Source: Gemmatimonadota bacterium (GTDB lineage Bacteria > Gemmatimonadota > Gemmatimonadetes > Gemmatimonadales > Gemmatimonadaceae). Taken from it: a stretch of DNA of 39,341 bases. Position 1 is the stretch's first letter; each line of letters opens with the position of its first letter. The notes beneath the pieces are model-generated. The model saw only the letters and a list, made by a program, of their open reading frames with translations, had not been told where the DNA came from and ran no database searches. This document shows positions 8,929 through 17,080 of the stretch, piece by piece. The translations under genes and the position numbers were made by a program. The stretch is taken from assembly GCA_947461225.1 (NCBI GenBank), contig CANHJV010000012.1, positions 1 to 39,341 on the forward strand, written 5' to 3'.

Positions 8929-11106
8929 ATGTTCTCATCTGCTCCCCGACGCGCGCGGCTCCTGATGCCCGTGCTCATCGCCGCCACGGTCCTCGGCGCC
9001 GCGAGCCACGCGGCTCCCGCTGATGGTGAACCGACGATCCGACGCACCGCGTACGGCGTCCCACACATCAGTGCCAGCGATTTCCGGGGCATTGGGATCG
9101 GCCTCGGCTACGCGCAGGCGGAAGACTATGGCGTGCGCGTCATACTCAGTCTGATCCGTTCGAAAGGATGGATGGGCCGTACATTCGGGCGTGACAGCCT
9201 GTCGTCCGATTTCTCCGCGGCCCTCGAACACGCCCGCGTCGAACAGACGTATCACCTGCTCGACGCCGACACGCGTGACATGTACGACGGTTTCGCCGAA
9301 GGCGTGAACCGCTACATCCGGGCGAACGCGGCAACGCTGCCCGCGTGGGCCAAGCCCGTCTTCCACGGACACGACGTGGCCGCCGGCGACATTGGTACCG
9401 CGAACACGACCACGGCGGAGCGGTTGGTTACGCGTTGGCTACAGCGCCGTGCCGGCGGTCCAGCCGGGGCCGCCGTTCGTGACTCGGCGACCCTCGAGGT
9501 CGAGCCGGCCCCGCTGTTTGGGGGCGACGCCGACGTGGGCTCCAACGCATGGGCGCTGGCACCGAGTCGCACGAAATCCGGACGCGCCATCCTGCTGCGG
9601 AATCCGCACCTCGCGTGGACCGCCGGCTATTGGGAAGCCCACGTCACGCTGCCCGGGAAGCTCGATTTCTATGGCGACTTCCGCATCGGTAGTGCCTTTT
9701 CGGTCATTGGCGGCTTCAACAAGGACTTGGGATGGGCCACCACCAACAACGCGCCCGATCTCGATGAGGTGTATGAACTCGACCTCGATCCGGCCAATCC
9801 GGATCGCTATCAGTTCGATGGGACCACCATCCCCATTCGCTACGAGTCGATCACGCTCCCGTACCGCATCGGGAGCACCGACGACTCCCTCGTGAGCGAG
9901 ACACAGCGCGTCGCGTACACGCCCCTCGGACCCGTGGTGCATCGCACCGCGAACAAGTTGTACGTCGTGCGTGCGGGCCCCGATGGCGAGTACCGCGCCG
10001 GGTCGCAGTTTCTCGCCATGATGCGCGCGCGCAGTCTCGCCGAATGGAAGGCGGCGCTGGCCACCCGCGCGCGCGCCACGTCGAACCTCACCTATGCCGA
10101 TCGGGCCGGCAACATCCTCACCATTTGGATGGGCACCGTCCCGCGCTTGCCCACGCCGTCGGGCGGCGACTCGATGCCGATTCCCGCGCGCGGCTCGGCC
10201 GACGTATGGACCCGACTCATCGCGCTCGACTCGCTGCCGCAAACGCTCAATCCGCGCGGTGGCTACGTGCACAACGAGAACGACGCGCCGCACTTTGCCA
10301 ATCTCAACGCGCTGCTCGACACCGCGCGATATCCCGACAACGTAGAGCGTGGGGAACTCCGACTGCGCAGCCAGCATGCCCTGCAGCTGATCGGTGGAAA
10401 AGACAAGCTGTCGCTCGAGGACGTGCTCGTGCGGAAGCACAGCATGCGGATGCTGCTCGCCGATCGCGTGAAGCCCGATCTCATCGCGGCGCTCAAGCAA
10501 TCGTCGCCCACCCCGGCGGTCGCCCAGGCGCTCGCCGTGCTCGAGGCGTGGGACAACACCGTCGCGCCGGCCAGCCGTGGGGGCTTGCTGTTCGAGACCT
10601 GGTGGCGCCGCTACCAGTCACTGGCACGCGACTCGGCCTACGCGGAGAAGTGGTCGTGGGAGAAACTGACCGCCACGCCGCGCGGCATCGGACAGCCCGC
10701 ACGTGCCGTCGAGGCGTTCACCTGGGCGGTCGACGAGATGCAGCGGCGTTATAAAGCGGTGGATGTCGCGTGGGGCGACGTGCACCGCGTGCGGCGTGGA
10801 ACCGTGAACGAGCCGGTCGGCGGCTGCAGTGGTGCCCTCGGCTGTTTCCGCGTGCTCACCTACGAACAACTCCCCGACGGCACTCGCTCGGCCAATTCCG
10901 GCGACGGCTGGATTCTCGCCGTGGAGTTCGGCGCGCGCGCGCCCCGCGCCTATTCGGTGCTGGCGTATGGGCAGAGCGCCGACTCCGCCTCGCCGCATTA
11001 CAGCGATCAGGCCGCGATGTTTGCGCGCGGCCAGCTGAAGCCCGTGTACTTTCTTGATGCGGACATCGCCGCGCACACTCTTCGCTCCTACCGGCCAGAA
11101 CCCTGA
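8929..11106 (+). CDS. Exported penicillin acylase-family (Ntn-hydrolase) amidohydrolase
   Basis: The family hydrolyses amide bonds of acylated substrates such as beta-lactams, N-acyl-homoserine lactones or N-acyl amino acids, and matures by self-cleavage before a catalytic N-terminal serine. From ATG 8929 the 725-residue precursor has an RRAR-hydrophobic-SHA signal peptide (about 1-28). The A-chain includes the YGVPHI strand, then a spacer and the GSNAWAL site, with Ser205 as the expected nucleophile. SGRAILLRNPHLAW (217-230) is the usual follow-on motif, and HNENDAPHF further on is also family-like. An upstream in-frame ATG at 8761 would bury the signal. The gene diverges from susC and overlaps the next gene by one base (TGATG). 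The substrate is unknown: AHL-type, cephalosporin-type and peptide-acyl acylases cannot be told apart here. Confidence 0.88.
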   Translation: MFSSAPRRARLLMPVLIAATVLGAASHAAPADGEPTIRRTAYGVPHISASDFRGIGIGLGYAQAEDYGVRVILSLIRSKGWMGRTFGRDSLSSDFSAALEHARVEQTYHLLDADTRDMYDGFAEGVNRYIRANAATLPAWAKPVFHGHDVAAGDIGTANTTTAERLVTRWLQRRAGGPAGAAVRDSATLEVEPAPLFGGDADVGSNAWALAPSRTKSGRAILLRNPHLAWTAGYWEAHVTLPGKLDFYGDFRIGSAFSVIGGFNKDLGWATTNNAPDLDEVYELDLDPANPDRYQFDGTTIPIRYESITLPYRIGSTDDSLVSETQRVAYTPLGPVVHRTANKLYVVRAGPDGEYRAGSQFLAMMRARSLAEWKAALATRARATSNLTYADRAGNILTIWMGTVPRLPTPSGGDSMPIPARGSADVWTRLIALDSLPQTLNPRGGYVHNENDAPHFANLNALLDTARYPDNVERGELRLRSQHALQLIGGKDKLSLEDVLVRKHSMRMLLADRVKPDLIAALKQSSPTPAVAQALAVLEAWDNTVAPASRGGLLFETWWRRYQSLARDSAYAEKWSWEKLTATPRGIGQPARAVEAFTWAVDEMQRRYKAVDVAWGDVHRVRRGTVNEPVGGCSGALGCFRVLTYEQLPDGTRSANSGDGWILAVEFGARAPRAYSVLAYGQSADSASPHYSDQAAMFARGQLKPVYFLDADIAAHTLRSYRPEP

Positions 11107-12662
11107 TGTGCTCACACCGAATCGTGCGACTCGCGGCCCTCGTCGCGACACTCGCCCCCGGGCTCACGCTGTCCGCGCAAGCCAACAGCAAGGGCAAGAC
11201 CACCGGCACCGCGGCCGTGCCGTTGGCGATGTCCGTCATCAAGCGCACCGATCTCGAACGGGATCTCTACGCGATGGCCGGTGACGGCATGCGCGGTCGT
11301 GAAGCGGGCACGCCCGATGAAATGCGCGCCTCCATTTGGGTCGCCGACCAGATGCGGCAAATCGGTGTGAAGCCGATGGGCGAGGATGGCAGCTACTTCC
11401 AGTGGTTCAACATGGTGCGCACGCGCGTTTCCACGGTCTCTACCACCGGCGCCATCGGCGATAAGGCGCTCGTGGTGTGGAAGGACTTCGTGCCGCTGGG
11501 TTCCGCCAACGCCGATGTGAGCGCGCCAGTGGTGTGGCTCGGCACCGGCGCCGATACCACTATCGACGTGCGCGGCAAGATCGCCGCGCTGCAGATCACC
11601 GCACCGCCGGCCGCCTCGATTCGTACCACCACCAACTCGGTGGAAGTGCGCTATGCCAACGCGGCCATCACCGCGGCCACGCAGCGGGTGCAGCGGCGCG
11701 GTGCCGTCGCCATCATGCTCGTCGCCGACTCCACGACCGATGTCGCGTTCGACGGCCTCGGGGTGCTGCGCGAGCGCGGCACGTATGATGTCGAAGGCGG
11801 CGCCCCGCGCTTTGCCGGACAGTCCACGCAGGCGGCCCGTCCGCAGCCGGCGCGCACCGCACCAACACCGTCGTTCCTCGTGCGTGGTGCCATGGCGGCC
11901 ACGCTCAAGGCCGGCGGTACCGCCGAGATGCACGTGCGCGTTGAGCACTTTACCACGCCGTCCAGCAATATCATCGGCGTCGTGCGCGGCACCGATCCGA
12001 AGCTCCGTGACGAGTACGTATTGTATAGCTCCCATCAGGACCACGACGGCGTGCGCTACGTCATCGATGGCGATTCGGTGTGGGCCGGTGCCGACGACAA
12101 CGGCACCGTCAGTGTGGCCTTGCTCGCGATTGCCCGGGCGTTTGTGAAGCAGCCCGGCAAGCGCTCGGTGCTCTTTGTGTACCACGGTGCCGAGGAACGT
12201 GGACTGCTTGGTTCGCGCTACCATGCGGCGCATCCCGTGGTGCCGCTGCGGAACATCGTGGCCGTGCTGAACGGCGACATGATCGGTCGCAACAACCCCG
12301 ATTCCGCCAGCTTGCTCGGCATCCAGCCGCCACACCGGAATTCGACGGAACTGGTCGACATGGCACTGCGCGCCAACACGCTCACCGGCGCCTTCAAGCT
12401 CGACTCCATCTGGGACCGGCCCACGCACCCAGAAGGGTGGTATTTCCGCAGCGATCACGTGCCGTACGCCCGACTCAACGTGCCGGCCGTCATGTACTCC
12501 ACCAATCTGCACCCCGACTATCACACGCCGCGCGACAAGCCGTCGGCCATCGATTATCCGAAGCTCACGCGCATGACGCAGTGGATGTACCTCACCGGCT
12601 GGTACGTGGCCACGACGCCGAAGCGCCCGGCGATCGATCCGGGCTTCAAGCTGGAACGCTGA
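11106..12662 (+). CDS. Exported M28-family zinc peptidase
   Basis: M28 enzymes are two-zinc aminopeptidases or carboxypeptidases. The 518-residue product begins with a signal peptide cut near LSAQA (about 25). After a PA-like insert at about 110-280, the catalytic domain shows the expected ligands in order: His310 (SSHQDHDG), Asp330 (AGADDNGT), Glu363/Glu364 (GAEERGLLGS), Asp391 (LNGDMIGRNN) and His473 (DYHTPRDKP). It starts on the TGATG overlap with the acylase gene, so the two are translated together and probably act in the same compartment. A plausible reading is acyl removal followed by peptide trimming, with uptake through the neighbouring SusC/SusD pair; that link is inference only. Confidence 0.93.
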   Translation: MCSHRIVRLAALVATLAPGLTLSAQANSKGKTTGTAAVPLAMSVIKRTDLERDLYAMAGDGMRGREAGTPDEMRASIWVADQMRQIGVKPMGEDGSYFQWFNMVRTRVSTVSTTGAIGDKALVVWKDFVPLGSANADVSAPVVWLGTGADTTIDVRGKIAALQITAPPAASIRTTTNSVEVRYANAAITAATQRVQRRGAVAIMLVADSTTDVAFDGLGVLRERGTYDVEGGAPRFAGQSTQAARPQPARTAPTPSFLVRGAMAATLKAGGTAEMHVRVEHFTTPSSNIIGVVRGTDPKLRDEYVLYSSHQDHDGVRYVIDGDSVWAGADDNGTVSVALLAIARAFVKQPGKRSVLFVYHGAEERGLLGSRYHAAHPVVPLRNIVAVLNGDMIGRNNPDSASLLGIQPPHRNSTELVDMALRANTLTGAFKLDSIWDRPTHPEGWYFRSDHVPYARLNVPAVMYSTNLHPDYHTPRDKPSAIDYPKLTRMTQWMYLTGWYVATTPKRPAIDPGFKLER

Positions 12663-12794
12663 TCGAAGACAGGTTGCGCGGCGGTCGCGCGGTGAGCGCA
12701 GGCGGATGAATTGCGTTCTCCCCGATCACTCCCCATTTTCCCCCCCACGCCTCGACACAGGTCCGATGGCGTCACCTAACTAGGAGGATGTGCG

Positions 12795-13202
12795 ATGCAG
12801 GCATTCGTGCGCCGCATGCTGGGCCCGGCGTTGGCAATCACCGCGCTGTCGTTGTCCGCCACCGCCGCCCGCGCGATCACGGGACAGGCGAAACCCCAGC
12901 TCTCCATCGAAGCCGAACGGTCGCCGCAGGGCGCCCGCATCACCTTCAAGGGCAAGAACTGGCCGGCCGCCGCTCGCGTCAAGCTCACGGCCACGCGGGC
13001 GCCGGCATCCACCAAGCCGCAGGATTTCGGCATCGTTGACGCCGACAGCACGGGCGTCTTCAACCTGCGCAAGGTCGTGATCTGCACCACGAACAGCCAG
13101 GAAGATGGCGCGTTGGAAACGGTCACCTTCACCGCCGCCGACTCGGCGACGGGTGTGAAGGCCACGGCCACGGCTCGTGGTGGCGCCTGGGTCTGCCAGT
13201 AA
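12795..13202 (+). CDS. Small exported protein of unknown function (Ig-like fold suspected)
   Basis: The 135-residue product starts at an ATG with a strong TAGGAGG seven bases upstream. It has a signal peptide that should be cut after ARA at about residue 27. The mature part is short, rich in Thr, Ala and alternating beta-like residues. A FKGKNWPAAARVKLTATRAP segment resembles the Ig-like modules in which a GxxW/F-P-x-x-x-V-x-L turn is followed by a strand. Two cysteines (ICTTN and the penultimate WVC) could form one disulfide. A hairpin follows the gene, so it is probably transcribed alone. No firm family is recognised. Confidence 0.75.
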   Translation: MQAFVRRMLGPALAITALSLSATAARAITGQAKPQLSIEAERSPQGARITFKGKNWPAAARVKLTATRAPASTKPQDFGIVDADSTGVFNLRKVVICTTNSQEDGALETVTFTAADSATGVKATATARGGAWVCQ

Positions 13203-13226
13203 TCCGGATCGCTGTTCACGCAGGTG

Positions 13227-13262
13227 TCGCGGTGTTGCCCGTTGGGCAACACCGCGATTGTG
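13227..13262 (+). terminator. Hairpin terminator after the small exported protein
   Basis: A perfect 14-bp stem (13227-13240 with 13244-13257) closes the 3-base loop GTT and is followed by a T/G-rich stretch (TTGTGTATT) rather than a pure T-run. It is symmetric enough to work from either strand. Confidence 0.7.
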
Positions 13263-13296
13263 TATTCGCCCCGATCCTTACCGGTAGAGCCGCGAC

Positions 13297-14514
13297 ATGT
13301 TCGTGATTTTCGTATGCCCGATCTTCTCGCCGGCCGCCACGCAGATGATCGAGGCGGCGCTCACGGTCCCGCATGTGCAGCTGGGCGTCATTGCGCAGCA
13401 ACCCCTCTCCGCACTCGCCCCGCGCGCGGCGGCCCGGCTGGCCGCGCACTGGCAAGTCGATGATGTCACGAACGCCACGTCGCTCGAACACGCCGTGCGT
13501 GCTCTCGACGCTTCGCACGGTGCGATCGCGCGGTGCTTCGGCGCCTACGAGCAGTTGCAGCAGCCGCTGGCCGTGGTCCGCGAACGGCTTGGTATTCCCG
13601 GACTGAGCAGCGAAGCCGCGCACAACTTCCGCGACAAGGCGAGGATGAAGGATGCCTTGCGCGCGGCGGCTGTGCCGGTAGCACGACATCGCTTGATTAC
13701 CTCGCGCGACGACGCGCTGGCATTCATCGATGAGGTCGGGTTCCCCATCGTGCTCAAGCCGCCCGCCGGCGCCGGTGCGATAGCGACGCAGCGCATTCGC
13801 GATGTGGCGTCGCTCGATACCATGCTCGCGAGCTATCGCGCGACACCGGCCAATCCGATGCTCGCCGAGGAGTTCTTGCGCGGCATTGAGCACTCGCTGG
13901 AGACCGTCTCGGTCAATGGCGAAGCGGTCTGGCATTCGCTGACGCGCTACGGTCCCACGCCACTCGACGTCGTGGAGAACGCGTGGATTCAGTGGACGGT
14001 GTTGCTGCCGCGCGAAATCGACGCCCCCGAATTCGACGACATCCGCGCCGTCGGCGCCAACGCGTTGCGGGCGCTCGGCATGGAAACCGGTGTCTCGCAT
14101 TGCGAGTGGTTCCGTCGCGACGATGGAACGGTCGCGATCAGTGAGATCGCCGCGCGTCCGCCAGGCGCCAATATCACGACGATGATCTCCCGAGCCCACG
14201 ACATCGATTTTGTCGCCGCGTGGGTTCGCCTCATGATCAATGGCACGTTCACCACGCCTGAACGGCGCTACGCCGTGGGCACCGCCTATCTCCGGGGGCA
14301 GGGCACCGGTCAGGTGCGCACCGTCGAAGGACTTGAGGCGGTGCGGGAGCAGTTCGATGCCATCATCTGCGACGCCCGCCTGCCGTATCCCGGACAGCAT
14401 CCCACCGGAAGCTATGAGGGCGAAGGCTATATCATTGTGCGTCACCCAGATACCACGGTGGTGCAGCACGCGCTCGAACGTATCGTCTCAACGGTTCGCG
14501 TCCGATTGGGCTGA
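13297..14514 (+). CDS. ATP-grasp family ligase, first of a tandem pair (substrate unknown)
   Basis: ATP-grasp enzymes join a carboxylate to an amine, thiol or similar group through an acyl-phosphate. The 405-residue product has an N-terminal alpha/beta domain (about 1-105), then the ATP-grasp fold: RDKARMK at 112-118, the ATP-binding lysine in FPIVLKPPAGAGA (Lys154), the hinge LAEEF (189-193), and metal-side residues His268-Cys-Glu270 and SEIAARPPGAN (Glu283, Arg287). The usual E-x-N metal motif is replaced by E-x-A-A-R-P-P-G-A, as in some L-amino-acid-ligase-like branches. A C-terminal domain of about 100 residues follows. It aligns colinearly with the next gene, 27 bases downstream, which points to tandem duplication. 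The specific substrates cannot be inferred. Confidence 0.85.
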   Translation: MFVIFVCPIFSPAATQMIEAALTVPHVQLGVIAQQPLSALAPRAAARLAAHWQVDDVTNATSLEHAVRALDASHGAIARCFGAYEQLQQPLAVVRERLGIPGLSSEAAHNFRDKARMKDALRAAAVPVARHRLITSRDDALAFIDEVGFPIVLKPPAGAGAIATQRIRDVASLDTMLASYRATPANPMLAEEFLRGIEHSLETVSVNGEAVWHSLTRYGPTPLDVVENAWIQWTVLLPREIDAPEFDDIRAVGANALRALGMETGVSHCEWFRRDDGTVAISEIAARPPGANITTMISRAHDIDFVAAWVRLMINGTFTTPERRYAVGTAYLRGQGTGQVRTVEGLEAVREQFDAIICDARLPYPGQHPTGSYEGEGYIIVRHPDTTVVQHALERIVSTVRVRLG

Positions 14515-14541
14515 GCCCTCCACCTTTTTCTGAGTCGCCTT

Positions 14542-15768
14542 GTGTCCAAAACTGTGTTGATGCTGACCCCGGGGTTCCCCGGTGAAATGCCACTCTTCAC
14601 ACGTGGCTTGTCCGAGCAGGGGGCCACGGTACTGGGCGTCTCCAATACTTCGGTGCAGGATCTCCCCGACATCGCGCGACGTCATCTCAGCGACTACCTG
14701 CAGGCTCCCGATCTGTTTACGAATTCCGAGGCGGCCATTGAGCAGATTCGCCGCTGGCTCGGATCCCGCCCCCTTGATCGCGTCTGCTGCCTCTGGGAGC
14801 CGGGCGTGGAAATCGCGGCGCAGATCCGCGAAGCCCTTGGGGTGCCGGGCCAGTCCTACCAGCAGTCGCTGCGCTTCCGCAACAAGGACCTCATGAAGCA
14901 GGCCCTCGCCGAAGGGGGCGTCCGTGTGCCGCACCATGCGATCGCCAGCACACCGGCCGAAGTCTGGGCGGCGGCCGAGCAGGTGGGCTATCCGCTCATC
15001 ATCAAGCCGATCGCCGGGGCTGGCTCCATGGACACCTTCCGATGTGATGACGCCGCCGACGTGACGAAGGCCATCGCCCAGCTCGGACACATCGCGGTGG
15101 TCGACGTCGAGGAGTTCATCGACGGCGAGGAGTACACGTACGACACCGTCTGCGCCGGCGGCGATATCAAGTACTTCCACATCGCCTTCTATCGCCCGCG
15201 GCCACTCATTGCCCGCACCAACGAGTGGATTTCGCCGCAGACGCTCACCTACCGGAACGTCGACGACCCCAAGCTGGCGGGCGGGCGGGCCATGGGCGAG
15301 CAGGTCCTCAAGGTGCTCGGCTACGACACCGGCTTCACGCACATGGAGTGGTATCTCAAAGCCGATGGCGAAGCGGTGTTCGGAGAGGTGGCGGCCCGAC
15401 CGCCCGGAGCGCGCACCGTCGACCTCATGAACTATGCGGGCGATATGGATCTCTTCAACGGCTGGGCCGAGGCTGAGCTGCACGGCACCTTCTCGCAGGC
15501 GATCGAGCGGAAGTACAACACCGCCTGCATCACCAAGCGGGCGCACGGGCAGGGGCGTGTCCAGCGCATTGAGGGGCTTGAGCAGCTACGCCAACGCTTC
15601 GGCGACGCGATCTGCGTGGTGGATCTGCTGCCCGTCGGCGCCCCGCGACGAGATTGGAAGAGCACCCTGCTGTCCGACGGGTACGTCACGCTGCGGCATC
15701 CTGACTGGGAAACCACGGTGGCCATGGCCGATGCGGTCGGAACTGACCTCAACCTCTATGCCGGCTGA
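14542..15768 (+). CDS. ATP-grasp family ligase, second of a tandem pair (substrate unknown)
   Basis: The 408-residue product starts at a GTG; no clear Shine-Dalgarno sequence is seen, but the 27-base gap to the first copy suggests coupling. The order of motifs matches the first ligase almost residue for residue: RNKDLMK at 113-119, Lys155 in YPLIIKPIAGAGS, EEF at 190-192, His267-Met-Glu269 and GEVAARPPGAR (Glu282, Arg286). The C-terminal domains also align (GQGRVQRIEGLEQLR here). The N-terminal domains differ far more, so the two probably recognise different carboxylates or act in sequence on one product. Retained ATP and metal residues argue that both are active. The substrate is unknown. 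Confidence 0.85.
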   Translation: MSKTVLMLTPGFPGEMPLFTRGLSEQGATVLGVSNTSVQDLPDIARRHLSDYLQAPDLFTNSEAAIEQIRRWLGSRPLDRVCCLWEPGVEIAAQIREALGVPGQSYQQSLRFRNKDLMKQALAEGGVRVPHHAIASTPAEVWAAAEQVGYPLIIKPIAGAGSMDTFRCDDAADVTKAIAQLGHIAVVDVEEFIDGEEYTYDTVCAGGDIKYFHIAFYRPRPLIARTNEWISPQTLTYRNVDDPKLAGGRAMGEQVLKVLGYDTGFTHMEWYLKADGEAVFGEVAARPPGARTVDLMNYAGDMDLFNGWAEAELHGTFSQAIERKYNTACITKRAHGQGRVQRIEGLEQLRQRFGDAICVVDLLPVGAPRRDWKSTLLSDGYVTLRHPDWETTVAMADAVGTDLNLYAG

Positions 15769-15981
15769 GGAAGGGCCTGGCCGTCGGTGGGTCGGCTGTA
15801 GCGTGCCCGCCTCACCTATGGTGGGACGAATGCCACGTCTGGCGGCGCATCCCTGAGGCGTGAGAGGGAAATCAGAGGGAATTCACGGGAGTCCCCGTCC
15901 GGAAGGCGTCGGCACGTCACTTGCCCGCGTACGCGTATGCGACGTCGCCGGATGGCGGCCCTCGCGCTGACCCGAGCCGGA

Positions 15982-16467
15982 ATGCCCATGTCCCGTATTC
16001 TTGAAGAGCCGCCGATCGATCCTATTCGTGGCTACTTCTCGCAGCTGTGCGTGATGCTGACGGGAATCGCATCGGGCGTGGTTGAGCCGGCGGCCGCTGA
16101 CGCGCTCCAGCCGCCCACCTATCACATGGGACGCCGCGATGGCTTTCATGTGGTCGTGGCCCACTTGGCCTCCAGCGGCAACCTGCGCGAGGCTGCCGAC
16201 AAGTGCCTGGCCTTCGGCTTGGGCGTCGAGGAACGCGCCCACTCGCACCCCTATGGCCCCGACTGGTCATTCGGCTTTGCCCGGGCCACCATGGAGGCCG
16301 CCGCCGACATCGCGATGTACGCCGCGACGTCCACCATGCCGTCGATCGACAGGGCCCGCCTGCGCGCTGCCCGTACCGCCGCCCGTCATCTCTCGCCGCT
16401 CTCCGGGCTGTGGTCGCAGCGGCCAGCCGCCGGTGCACAGCCGCCGCGCAGCCATCACGACTGGTAA
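15982..16467 (+). CDS. Hypothetical protein of 161 residues, no family recognised
   Basis: An open frame on the same strand as the ATP-grasp pair, ending at TAA 16465-16467. Starts at ATG 15982 or 15988 are the most likely; ATG 15937 would add 15 basic/hydrophobic residues. No good Shine-Dalgarno site decides between them. The product looks soluble, with helix-rich composition, a DGFHVVVAHLASSGNLREAA stretch, several histidines (AHSHPYGPDW and a terminal SHHDW) and no signal peptide. It lies 213 bases after the second ATP-grasp gene and 57 before pyrR. Coding potential is supported by position and third-base G/C bias, but it could still be spurious. Confidence 0.55.
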   Translation: MPMSRILEEPPIDPIRGYFSQLCVMLTGIASGVVEPAAADALQPPTYHMGRRDGFHVVVAHLASSGNLREAADKCLAFGLGVEERAHSHPYGPDWSFGFARATMEAAADIAMYAATSTMPSIDRARLRAARTAARHLSPLSGLWSQRPAAGAQPPRSHHDW

Positions 16468-16512
16468 GCCGTTGAGCGGCCGCTGAGAGGCATGTGGGCG
16501 GCATCGCCGCGC

Positions 16513-16518
16513 TATATT
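16513..16518 (+). promoter_or_regulatory. Possible -10 element immediately before pyrR
   Basis: TATATT lies six bases before the ATG of pyrR. No matching -35 box is visible at 16-18 bases. If it is used, the transcript would begin close to or at the start codon (leaderless). Confidence 0.35.
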
Positions 16519-16524
16519 GCAGCC

Positions 16525-17076
16525 ATGCCTCGAAAGCCTTCCATCGTCCTCGATGCCCGCGCGCTCGATCGCACGCTGCGTCGCATGGCCGACCAGATCG
16601 TCGAATTGAACGCCGGCACCGACAACCTCGTGCTCGTCGGAATCCAGCGCCGCGGGGTGCAGCTCGCCGAGCGCATCGTGCGGATCATCAAAGCGCAGGA
16701 AGGCGTCGCCATCAGCAGCGGCGCGCTCGATATCACGCTGTATCGCGACGATTTGCAAACCGTCGGCCCGCGCCCCGTCGTCGGCACCACGAAATTGCCG
16801 TGGACGCTCGACGACCAGCATGTCGTCATCGTCGATGACGTGCTCTACACCGGACGCACCGTGCGCGCCGCCCTCGACGAACTGGCCGATTTCGGACGCC
16901 CGGCCCGCATCGCCCTCGCGGTGCTGATCGATCGCGGCGGACGTGAACTCCCGATTCATGCCGATGTCATCGGTCGAAAGGTCGAAGTGCATCCCGGGCA
17001 GCGCGTCGATGTGTTCATCGAAGAACTCGACGGTCGCGATGAAGTGCTGGTCGCGGCTCGCGACGACGAGGGCTGA
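16525..17076 (+). CDS. pyrR: PyrR: pyrimidine operon regulator / uracil phosphoribosyltransferase
   Basis: PyrR has the type I phosphoribosyltransferase fold. It makes UMP from uracil and PRPP, and in many Gram-positive bacteria it binds pyr leader RNA to attenuate transcription. The 183-residue product has the PRPP loop [13 protein letters not shown] at 100-112, the [14 protein letters not shown] segment at 37-50 and DITLYRDD at 69-76, all typical of PyrR rather than Upp. ATG 16525 begins the canonical N-terminus. It is the first gene of a pyrR-pyrB-pyrC operon, with pyrB starting four bases after its stop. No anti-terminator/terminator pair is evident upstream, so RNA-binding control is uncertain here. 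Confidence 0.94.
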   Translation: MPRKPSIVLDARALDRTLRRMADQIVELNAGTDNLVLVGIQRRGVQLAERIVRIIKAQEGVAISSGALDITLYRDDLQTVGPRPVVGTTKLPWTLDDQHVVIVDDVLYTGRTVRAALDELADFGRPARIALAVLIDRGGRELPIHADVIGRKVEVHPGQRVDVFIEELDGRDEVLVAARDDEG

Positions 17077-17080
17077 GACC

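Noticed and set aside
11112-12524. A 470-codon minus-strand frame opposite the M28 peptidase
   Set aside because: Antisense shadow of a gene with all catalytic residues; no signal, domain or ribosome site.
13216-14469. A 417-codon minus-strand frame opposite the first ATP-grasp gene
   Set aside because: The plus strand carries conserved ATP-grasp motifs; the reverse frame has none.
14488-15546. A 352-codon minus-strand frame opposite the second ATP-grasp gene
   Set aside because: Antisense shadow, same reasoning as for the first copy.
16472-16485. AGCGGCCGCT palindrome before pyrR as a PyrR attenuator
   Set aside because: Only 10 bases, no T-run and no alternative antiterminator partner.
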